Shown piece after piece: positions 57,540 through 64,000 of a stretch of DNA of 64,000 bases. The stretch is from Pseudomonas vranovensis DSM 16006. Its GTDB lineage: Bacteria; Pseudomonadota; Gammaproteobacteria; Pseudomonadales; Pseudomonadaceae. The stretch lies in contig NZ_AUED01000017.1 of assembly GCF_000425805.1 (NCBI RefSeq), positions 124,001-188,000 of the forward strand, read 5' to 3'. Every line of letters starts with the position of its first letter. Positions within the stretch are counted from its first letter, which is position 1. The position numbers and the translations under genes were made by a program. Below the pieces are notes generated by a model. It saw only the letters and a list, made by a program, of their open reading frames with translations, did not search any database and was not told the origin of the DNA.

Positions 57540-59117
57540 ATGAACAAAAGACTCAGGTTCGCCAGTGCCGGTGGCCTGCTGGCCCTGGTTGCAGGTCTGG
57601 CCTTGCAGCCACAGGTAGGCCAGGCGCGTGAAGCCCAGGCGATTCTCAAGGAAACCTGCCAGGGCTGCCATTTGCCCGAAGGTGACAATGCATTGAGCCG
57701 TATCAGCCATCAGCGCAAGACGCCCGAAGGCTGGTTGATGAGTATTGCGCGGATGCAGACGATGCATCAGTTGCAGATCAGCGATGAAGACCGCCGCACG
57801 CTGGTCAAGTACCTGGCCGATACCCAGGGCCTGGCCCCGAGCGAAACCGAGGGAGTGCGCTATGCCCTGGAGCGAAGGCTGAACACGGTCGAGCAGTTCG
57901 ACGATCAGACCCAGCAGATGTGCGGCCGCTGTCACTCCGGCGCGCGGGTTGCCCTGCAGCGCCGTCCGGCCCAAGAGTGGGAGCGCTTGGTGAACTTCCA
58001 CCTGGGCCAATGGCCGTCGCTGGAATACCAGGCCCTGTCGCGCGACCGCGACTGGTTTGACCTGGCCCGCAAGGAGATGGTGCCGCTGCTCGCTTCGCGC
58101 TATCCGCTGGACAATCCGGCTTGGCGCGAGTGGCAAAAAACCATGCCCAAGGCCCAGGCCCTGGCCGGTGACTGGAGCTTCAGTGGCCACTTGCCAGGCA
58201 AGGGCGAGCTGGCTGGGGTGATGAGCGTAAAAGCTCAGCCCAATGATCAGTTCGCCGTCTCCATCGACGGCCATTACGCCGACGGCTCACCGTTCAAGGG
58301 ACAGGGCAGTGCGGTGCTCTACAGCGGCTATGAATGGCGCGCCAGCGTGACCGTGGACGGTGTCGCGATGCGTCAGGTGTTTGCCGTCAAGAAGGGTGAA
58401 ATGAAAGGCCGGATGTTCGACAAGGTCCATGACGAACGCGGCCTGGATTTTGTCGCCGCTCGGCAAGATCAGCCACGCCTGCTGGCAGTACAGCCAGGCT
58501 ACCTCAAGGCGGGCAGCGAAGCGCAGATCAGCTTGATCGGCAGCGGCCTGTCCGGTAAGCCGGACTTCGGGCCGGGTGTCGAGGTGCTGCAGGTGCTGGA
58601 GCAGACGCCACAACGCATCAAGGTCCGGGTGAAGGTCGCAGGCAACGCCACTTTGGGAGTGCAGCCGGTGAGCGTCGGCAAGCTCAATGGCGGTGAGCTG
58701 GCAGTCTATCGGGACATCGCCGAGGTCAAGGTGGTGCCGGCATTCTCGGTGGCGCGCATCGGTGATGGCGGCGGCTCCACACCCAAGGTCCAGGGGCGTT
58801 TCGATGCCGAAGCCTGGGGCAAAAGCGCCGACGGCAAGCCTTATCGCATCGGCCTGTTCCCGGCCACCTGGAGTGTCGCACCGTTCGATGAGCAGGCCCG
58901 CGAGGACGAAGACGTCAAGTTCGCCGGCACCATGCAGGCCGACAGCGGCGTGTTCACCCCGGGTGATGCCGGGCCGAACCCGGCGCGCAAGATGTCGACC
59001 AATAACGCCGGCAACCTCAAGGTCATTGCGGCCGTGAACGATGGCGGCAAGGCCCACACCGGTGAAGGCCAGATGATCGTGACCGTGCAGCGCTGGAACA
59101 ACCCGCCCATCCCGTAA
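57540..59117 (+). CDS. qhpA: Quinohemoprotein amine dehydrogenase alpha subunit (diheme)
   Basis: 525-aa periplasmic subunit also called peaA. Signal peptide about 1-29 (VGQA|REAQ). Two c-type haem sites, CQGCH at 40-44 and CGRCH at 128-132, take electrons from the CTQ cofactor of the gamma subunit; the remaining part is beta-rich. The enzyme oxidises primary amines such as phenylethylamine and butylamine to aldehydes plus ammonia. ATG at 57540 lies 10 bases after GGGAGG; a TTG one codon earlier is possible. First gene of qhpADCB. Confidence 0.95.
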   Translation: MNKRLRFASAGGLLALVAGLALQPQVGQAREAQAILKETCQGCHLPEGDNALSRISHQRKTPEGWLMSIARMQTMHQLQISDEDRRTLVKYLADTQGLAPSETEGVRYALERRLNTVEQFDDQTQQMCGRCHSGARVALQRRPAQEWERLVNFHLGQWPSLEYQALSRDRDWFDLARKEMVPLLASRYPLDNPAWREWQKTMPKAQALAGDWSFSGHLPGKGELAGVMSVKAQPNDQFAVSIDGHYADGSPFKGQGSAVLYSGYEWRASVTVDGVAMRQVFAVKKGEMKGRMFDKVHDERGLDFVAARQDQPRLLAVQPGYLKAGSEAQISLIGSGLSGKPDFGPGVEVLQVLEQTPQRIKVRVKVAGNATLGVQPVSVGKLNGGELAVYRDIAEVKVVPAFSVARIGDGGGSTPKVQGRFDAEAWGKSADGKPYRIGLFPATWSVAPFDEQAREDEDVKFAGTMQADSGVFTPGDAGPNPARKMSTNNAGNLKVIAAVNDGGKAHTGEGQMIVTVQRWNNPPIP

Positions 59118-59163
59118 GGGGGTGGTTTGACCAGGCCATGAGCGAGAATTCGAGGAGGTTGCG

Positions 59164-60594
59164 ATGGGCGTTATTCTGAATCTGGTTGAGCGAAACCTGC
59201 ATGAAGTGCAGGTCGATGCAGCCCGTATGTTGTTCCACATTCCCAGCAGCTCGCTGTTCGCCAGCGATGCCCTGACCGGGGAGATCATCGATGCCTTGCG
59301 CCGCGAGGGCTGTTCCAGTGAAGACCTGGTGCAGCGCCTGGGCGCGCGCTTCGATGGCACGCAAGTCAATGAAACCCTGCGTGAGCTGATCGCTTTGGAG
59401 CTGGTCAGCGACGGCTCGCCCCTGAGCCCCGAGGTGGCGCTCAAGCGGGTCGAGCGGACCGCGCTCAATACCGTGGTGCTCAACGTCAACACCGGCTGCA
59501 ACCTCAGTTGCACCTACTGCTACAAGGAAGACCTGGACAAGCCTTCTGCCGGCAAGCGCATGGAGGTCGAGACTGCCGTGGCGTCGGTGGAGATGCTGCT
59601 CAAGGAGTCGCCGGACGAGTCGGTCTACACCGTGGTGTTCTTCGGTGGCGAGCCGCTGAGCAACCGCAAGCTGATCGAGTACATGGTCGATTACTGCGAG
59701 CAGCGCTTCGGTGAGCTTGGCAAGCGGGTGGAGTTCGTCATGACCACCAACGCCACCCTGCTTACCGAAGAGATCGTCGACTACCTCAATGCCCACCGCT
59801 TCGGCTTGTCGGTGAGCATCGACGGGCCCAAGACCGTACACGACCGCAACCGCATTACCGTTGGCGGGCAGGGCACCTATGACGTGGTGCGGCGCAAGGC
59901 CGACATGCTGCTGTCACGCTACGACAGCCGTCCGGTAGGGGCGCGGGTGACCCTGACCCGTGGGGTGACCGACGTCGAGACCATCTGGGACCATCTGTTC
60001 AATGAAATGGGTTTTGCCGAGGTCGGTTTTGCCCCGGTCACCAGCGGCGATATCAGCACCTACAACCTCAGCGCCGAGGAGCTGATCGAGGTCTTCGCCA
60101 ACATGAAAGCGCTCGGCCGGCGCTACCTGGAAGCAGCGCTGGAGCATCGCAACATCGGCTTTTCCAACCTGCACCAGCTGATCACCGACATTCACGAAGG
60201 CCACAAGAAAGCCCTGCCGTGTGGTGCCGGGCTGAAGATGCTGGCGGTCGACCACAAGGGTGAGTTGAACCTTTGCCATCGCTTTACCGGCTCGCAGTTG
60301 CCGACATTCGGCAACGTCCACAGTGGCGTCAAGCAGGTGGAGCTCAACGACTTTCTGTCCCAGCGCCTGGACCGTACCAACACCGGCTGCGACAGCTGCC
60401 GTATCCGCAACCTGTGTTCCGGCGGCTGCTACCACGAGAGTTATGCCCGCTATGGCGACCCGGCCCACCCGACCTACCACTATTGCGAACTGATGCGTGA
60501 CTGGGTGGACTTCGGTATCGAGGTCTACAGCCGGATCATGGCCGTCAACCCGGCGTTCATCAGCCGCTACATCACACCGCGCAAGGTTCACTGA
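59164..60594 (+). CDS. qhpD: Radical-SAM maturase QhpD (thioether crosslinks)
   Basis: 476-aa radical SAM/SPASM enzyme (peaB). The SAM-cluster cysteines are Cys112, Cys116 and Cys119 ([13 protein letters not shown]), followed by a C-terminal SPASM region with Cys409, Cys412, Cys418 and Cys422. QhpD builds three Cys-to-Asp/Glu thioether crosslinks in the gamma subunit (established). The N-terminal ~95 residues resemble the peptide-binding part of such maturases. GAGGAGG precedes the ATG; 46 bp after qhpA and 1 bp before qhpC. Confidence 0.96.
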   Translation: MGVILNLVERNLHEVQVDAARMLFHIPSSSLFASDALTGEIIDALRREGCSSEDLVQRLGARFDGTQVNETLRELIALELVSDGSPLSPEVALKRVERTALNTVVLNVNTGCNLSCTYCYKEDLDKPSAGKRMEVETAVASVEMLLKESPDESVYTVVFFGGEPLSNRKLIEYMVDYCEQRFGELGKRVEFVMTTNATLLTEEIVDYLNAHRFGLSVSIDGPKTVHDRNRITVGGQGTYDVVRRKADMLLSRYDSRPVGARVTLTRGVTDVETIWDHLFNEMGFAEVGFAPVTSGDISTYNLSAEELIEVFANMKALGRRYLEAALEHRNIGFSNLHQLITDIHEGHKKALPCGAGLKMLAVDHKGELNLCHRFTGSQLPTFGNVHSGVKQVELNDFLSQRLDRTNTGCDSCRIRNLCSGGCYHESYARYGDPAHPTYHYCELMRDWVDFGIEVYSRIMAVNPAFISRYITPRKVH

Positions 60595-60595
60595 C

Positions 60596-60919
60596 ATGAA
60601 GCATCTCAAGCCGATCAACAATAAAGCACTCAAGCTCGAACAGGCTGCCGACGAGAACCGCATCGAAGAAGTGTTGGCGATGAACTCGGTGGCAGGTTGC
60701 GCCTCGACCACCGACCCGGGCTGGGAAATCGACGCCTTTGGTGGCGTCTCGTCGTTGTGCCAGCCGATGGAGGCCGACCTGTATGGCTGCTCCGACCCTT
60801 GCTGGTGGCCGGCCCAGGTGCCGGACATGATGAGCACCTACCCGGACTGGAACAAGGACGCCCAGGCGTCCAACGACAACTGGCGCAACCTGGGCACGGT
60901 ATTCCCGGACGACAAATGA
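60596..60919 (+). CDS. qhpC: Amine dehydrogenase gamma subunit precursor (CTQ)
   Basis: 107-aa precursor (peaC). Removing 28 residues leaves a 79-residue mature chain starting at Met29. Counted from there, cysteines fall at 7, 27, 37 and 41, Glu16, Asp33, Asp49 and Trp43, which are exactly the positions recalled for the P. putida crosslinks (Cys7-Glu16, Cys27-Asp33, Cys41-Asp49, and Cys37-Trp43 for cysteine tryptophylquinone). No classical signal peptide: the leader is charged, in line with cytoplasmic maturation and QhpF-dependent export. Confidence 0.96.
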   Translation: MKHLKPINNKALKLEQAADENRIEEVLAMNSVAGCASTTDPGWEIDAFGGVSSLCQPMEADLYGCSDPCWWPAQVPDMMSTYPDWNKDAQASNDNWRNLGTVFPDDK

Positions 60920-60948
60920 GCCCCGAGCCCAACAAGAGGGATATTCGC

Positions 60949-62067
60949 ATGCTTCAGATTGCAACCCGCGGCGTGGCCGCGCTGGCCCTGTGTGCCGCCA
61001 GTTCCGGTGTCGTCCTTGCCGATGCCGGCAAGGCCCTGAACCCTGGGCAGGAGTACCTGGTCGCCGTCAACTACCCGAACAACCTGCACGTTCTGGAGCT
61101 GGCCAGTGACAGCCTGTACAAGACCTGCCCACTGCCCGACGCCTTTGGCCCGGGCACCGTGCAGCTGTCGCCGGACCGGCGTATCGCTTATGTGCTGAAC
61201 AACCATTACGCCGATATCTATGGCGTCGAGCTGGACAGCTGCAAGCAGGTGTTCCACGCCAGCATTACACAGCTTCCGGGCGAGAAAGCACGTTCGATGT
61301 TCTCCTTCACCGTCAGTCACGACGGCAAGGAGATCTACACCGTCGCCAATCCCACGCGCATGCTTAACGACCGCTACGAGGTGCAGCCGCCGCGCCTGGA
61401 CGTGTACGCCAGCAATGCCGGGCTCGATGCAAAGCCTGTGCGCAGCTTCCCCGCACCGCGCCAGCTGACCATCATGCAGAGCGGCAACGATGGCACGCTG
61501 TACGTGGCAGGCGCGGACATCTACAAGGTGGATGTGCAAACCGGCAAGTTCGAGGTGATCATCCCCAGCCGCAACTGGCAACGGCCGTTGTACAGCGCGC
61601 CGGATGTGCTCTACATCTGGAACCAGCAGACTTACCGGAACGACTTTTCGCTGCTCTACACCACGGCGAAATTCAAGGATGAAAAACGCGATCCGGCCAC
61701 GGCCGAGAACCTTTATGGTTTCTTCAATATCGACCTTGCCACCGGCAAGACGCAAACCGTCGACTTCGGTCCACTGACCCAAATCTACTTCAGCGGCATG
61801 CGTTCGCCCACTGACCCGAACCTGGTGTATGGCGTGCTCAATCGCCTGGCCAAGTACGACATCAAGGAGAAAAAGCTGCTCAAATCAGCCACGCTCGATC
61901 ACAGCTACTACTGCATTGCCTTCAACAAGGCCGGCACCAAGATCTACCTCGCCGGCACCTACAACGAAGTAGCGATTTTCGACGCCGACAGCCTGGAGCC
62001 CATCGGCAAGATCAAGCTGCCGGGCGGCGACATGGCCATTACCACGGCGCAGATCTTCACCCGTTGA
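60949..62067 (+). CDS. qhpB: Amine dehydrogenase beta subunit (seven-bladed propeller)
   Basis: 372-aa periplasmic subunit (peaD). Signal peptide about 1-25 (SSGVVLA|DAGK). The mature protein consists of about seven beta-propeller blades; repeats such as VQLSPDRRIAYVLNNHYADIYGVE and FTVSHDGKEIYTVANPTR show the pattern. It carries no haem and holds the gamma subunit. 29 bp after qhpC; followed by a hairpin terminator at 62078. Confidence 0.95.
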   Translation: MLQIATRGVAALALCAASSGVVLADAGKALNPGQEYLVAVNYPNNLHVLELASDSLYKTCPLPDAFGPGTVQLSPDRRIAYVLNNHYADIYGVELDSCKQVFHASITQLPGEKARSMFSFTVSHDGKEIYTVANPTRMLNDRYEVQPPRLDVYASNAGLDAKPVRSFPAPRQLTIMQSGNDGTLYVAGADIYKVDVQTGKFEVIIPSRNWQRPLYSAPDVLYIWNQQTYRNDFSLLYTTAKFKDEKRDPATAENLYGFFNIDLATGKTQTVDFGPLTQIYFSGMRSPTDPNLVYGVLNRLAKYDIKEKKLLKSATLDHSYYCIAFNKAGTKIYLAGTYNEVAIFDADSLEPIGKIKLPGGDMAITTAQIFTR

Positions 62068-62077
62068 GTGTCACCCT

Positions 62078-62110
62078 GCGCCGCTGCCTTGCCTGGGGCA
62101 GCGGCGCTTT
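62078..62110 (+). terminator. Terminator after qhpB
   Basis: 11-bp perfect stem GCGCCGCTGCC (62078-62088) with its complement at 62097-62107, followed by TTT. Confidence 0.78.
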
Positions 62111-62325
62111 ACGATCCACTGGGGTTGAACGAAGATGGCGCAACGCCATCAATCGCCGTACCACTGCCCCGGCTGTCATCCGCCTTTGACAGCGCTCTGG
62201 CTCAAGCTATTGCCCTGTGCGGCCGATACTGTGCGAGTACGACGAAAACGTTCGTCCCGCGAAGCCAGCCCAGGATTGCACAGGTCTGTGCATCCTTTTT
62301 TTATTTGCCATGTCAGGTCTCATGG

Positions 62326-63933
62326 ATGCAGGTCTACAGCAACAAGAGCTTTCTGATCGTCGATGACTATTCCGACTTCCGCAGTTCGGCCCGCTCGATG
62401 CTGCGCGAGTTGGGCGTGCGCGATGTCGACACCGCCGACAGTGGCGAACAGGCCCTGCGCATGTGCGGGCAGAAGCGCTACGACTTCATTCTTCAGGACT
62501 TCCACCTGGGCGACGGCAAGAAAAACGGCCAGCAGGTGCTCGAAGACCTGATCCTCGACAAATTGATCAGCCATGAGTGTGTGTTCCTCATGGTCACCGC
62601 CGAAAGCAGCCAGGCCATTGTGCTCAGTGCCCTTGAGCATGAGCCGGACGCCTATCTGACGAAGCCCTTCAACCGGATCGGCCTGGCCCAGCGCCTGGAA
62701 AAACTGGTGCAGCGCAAGACTCTGCTCAAACCGATCCTGCAGGCCCTGGACCGTGGACGTCCGGCTGAAGTGCTGGCGGCCTGCGCGGCGCTGTGCAAAC
62801 GTGACCCGCGTTTTGCGCCGCTGTGCCTGCGCTATCGCGCCGACGCACTGCGGGACTTGAACCGCTTTGAAGAGCTGGGCAAGTTTCTCAAGGCCATCAT
62901 TGCCAGCCGCGCCACGCCCTGGGCCTATGCAGCGTTGGGCAGCATGCTGTTCAAGCGCAACCAGATCGCCCAGGCCCAGGGGGTGTACGAGCAAGCGCTA
63001 AAGGCCTTCCCGATGATGCCTGGGCTCTACGACGGCCTCGCCGATGTACTGATGGCGCAGGGTGAAAACAAACGTGCCCAGGGAGTGCTGGAGGAGGCGG
63101 TGCGCCTTTCGCCGCTGGCGGTACGCCGGCAGATGATGCTGGGCAAGCTGGCCATGGCCAACCAGGATTTCGAGGCGTCTGCCAAGGCCTATCGGCACGC
63201 CGTGAGCCAGGGCAAGACCTCCCGCTACAAGGATCCGGAAAGCAACCTGGGCCTGGTCCAGGCCTTGATGAGCAAGAACGCCGGCAATGGCCTGGATGCT
63301 CGCACCCGGGTCGAGATCAACACCGTGCTCAGTGACGTTGCCAAGGAAAACGTCGAGGACCAGGGCCTGCAGGTACGGGCACGCTTGATGAAAGCCGCGA
63401 GCCTGCTGCAGGCCGGTGATGCCGAAACCGCTGGCAAGCTGACCGAGCAGGCCTTGGTGCGGCTCGACAAGATGGAGCAGTTTTTCTCGGTGGACGCGGC
63501 CCTGGTGGTTGCGGCGCAACTGCAGAAACTCGACCAGCATGGGGCGAGTATCGCGATCCTGAAGAGCTGCGTGGAAACCTACGGCGATGACCCCAAGGTG
63601 ATGCAGAGCGTATCGCAACTGACCGACGACCCCACGGTGCTCAACGCGATCACCGAAGCCGTCGACGTCAACCGCAAAGGCGTGCGCAGCTACCAGGCCG
63701 GTCAACTCGACGAGGCGCTGGGCATGTTCCGTCGCGCCCTGACGCTACAGCCTAAAAACATCAGTATCGCCCTGAACACCGCACAGGCGCTGATGCGCAT
63801 GGGCGGCGAAACGCCCGGGCCGGCCGTGATGGAAGAGTGCCGTGCCTGCCTGACCTGTGTGGCTGGCATTCCGCCGAGTGACAGCCGCTATGACCGTTAC
63901 CGCAAACTGCATATCCGAGCGTTTGGCGCATGA
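62326..63933 (+). CDS. Response regulator with TPR repeats
   Basis: 535-aa protein. Receiver domain 1-125: acidic pocket Asp13/Asp14, phospho-acceptor Asp58 (ILQDFHLG), Thr91 and Lys113 (LTKPF). The rest is about ten TPR-like repeats, with no DNA-binding or enzymatic output, so it probably works by binding partners. The start at 62326 follows AGG; a GTG-initiated extension to 62068 lies in the terminator region and is rejected. It overlaps the kinase gene downstream by 4 bp (ATGA), so the two form a two-component pair. Confidence 0.87.
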   Translation: MQVYSNKSFLIVDDYSDFRSSARSMLRELGVRDVDTADSGEQALRMCGQKRYDFILQDFHLGDGKKNGQQVLEDLILDKLISHECVFLMVTAESSQAIVLSALEHEPDAYLTKPFNRIGLAQRLEKLVQRKTLLKPILQALDRGRPAEVLAACAALCKRDPRFAPLCLRYRADALRDLNRFEELGKFLKAIIASRATPWAYAALGSMLFKRNQIAQAQGVYEQALKAFPMMPGLYDGLADVLMAQGENKRAQGVLEEAVRLSPLAVRRQMMLGKLAMANQDFEASAKAYRHAVSQGKTSRYKDPESNLGLVQALMSKNAGNGLDARTRVEINTVLSDVAKENVEDQGLQVRARLMKAASLLQAGDAETAGKLTEQALVRLDKMEQFFSVDAALVVAAQLQKLDQHGASIAILKSCVETYGDDPKVMQSVSQLTDDPTVLNAITEAVDVNRKGVRSYQAGQLDEALGMFRRALTLQPKNISIALNTAQALMRMGGETPGPAVMEECRACLTCVAGIPPSDSRYDRYRKLHIRAFGA

Positions 63934-64000
63934 ACCAGAACGACCAGGGGCTGGACTTTTCCACGGTGATCGCCTCCACCGTACACGACATGAAGAACTC
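63930..64000 (+). CDS. Sensor histidine kinase, N-terminal fragment
   Basis: The window ends 71 bp into this gene. The first 23 codons read MNQNDQGLDFSTVIASTVHD..., and His19 lies in VHDMKN, the phospho-acceptor box of a HisKA domain at the very N-terminus. There is no sensor or membrane domain before it, so signals must come from partners or from the C-terminal part. Coupled to the TPR response regulator by an ATGA overlap. Confidence 0.8.
   Translation, partial: MNQNDQGLDFSTVIASTVHDMKN

Noticed and set aside
48950..62067. Recent horizontal transfer of the amine and opine-type loci
   Set aside because: G+C and codon use look like the neighbours, and there are no integrase, tRNA-end or direct-repeat signs at the edges.
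62068..62325. GTG-initiated 86-residue extension of the TPR response regulator
   Set aside because: It includes the qhpB terminator hairpin and lacks a ribosome site; the receiver domain starts properly at 62326.

Overview
This is chromosomal DNA of a Pseudomonas of the P. putida/P. entomophila type. The evidence is high G+C, Shine-Dalgarno-led genes, repeated Pseudomonas-style REP palindromes, and core gene order typical of that group (lolB-ispE-tRNA-Gln-prs-rplY-pth-ychF; hemA-prfA-prmC-moeB-murI; phrB...hemH-uraA-upp; mqo; acyl-CoA ligase-DUF1302-DUF1329-LuxR). I see no phage, plasmid, IS element, rRNA operon or CRISPR array. Species placement is inference; no database search was possible.

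Layout. 1-7 kb (minus strand): housekeeping cluster for translation (ychF, pth, rplY, tRNA-Gln), PRPP synthesis (prs), isoprenoid synthesis (ispE), lipoprotein sorting (lolB) and a TPR lipoprotein. 7-11.8 kb (plus): tightly overlapped operon hemA-prfA-prmC-moeB-murI. 11.9-18.2 kb: a PagL-like outer-membrane deacylase, then a light/UV-flavoured group (CPD photolyase, DUF523-DUF1722 protein, renalase-like flavoprotein, TIGR01777 protein, ferrochelatase). A sequence resembling a LitR/PplR light-regulator operator lies in front of the DUF523-photolyase pair, but no MerR/LitR gene is present. 18.2-24 kb: pyrimidine and purine salvage (uraA-upp, hpt), a WbuC-like cupin, small proteins and malate:quinone oxidoreductase. 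24-35 kb: small hypothetical genes, a YajG lipoprotein, an acyltransferase, a zinc-ribbon/DUF2007 pair, an SRAP (YedK/HMCES-like) protein with altered active-site residues, a chemoreceptor, an M48 lipoprotein peptidase, a GDT1-type manganese exporter behind a yybP-ykoY riboswitch, RsmC and a 2-hydroxyacid dehydrogenase.

35-44 kb: LysE exporter, then an acyl-CoA ligase, DUF1302 and DUF1329 envelope proteins and a large MalT-type LuxR regulator, probably one fatty-acid or alcohol-related catabolic locus. 44-50 kb: an LprI-MliC lysozyme-inhibitor-like protein and a minus-strand operon for a three-component FAD/Fe-S dehydrogenase of opine-oxidase type, with a RidA protein, an amino-acid binding protein and a divergent LysR regulator.

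50-62 kb is the most specialised region: a complete locus for quinohemoprotein amine dehydrogenase (qhp/pea). It encodes the alpha (diheme), beta (propeller) and gamma (CTQ-carrying) subunits and the maturation enzymes: radical-SAM QhpD, flavin monooxygenase QhpG, protease QhpE and ABC transporter QhpF. It also has an AcoR-type sigma54 activator and a divergent aldehyde dehydrogenase for the aldehyde product. The 107-residue gamma precursor maps onto the published crosslink numbering if a 28-residue leader is removed. The intergenic region between the aldehyde dehydrogenase and qhpA holds a good sigma54 promoter, a weaker one in the other direction and a perfect 8-1-8 palindrome between them, suggesting one activator site serving both directions. 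The window ends in a response regulator-TPR gene overlapping the start of a histidine kinase.
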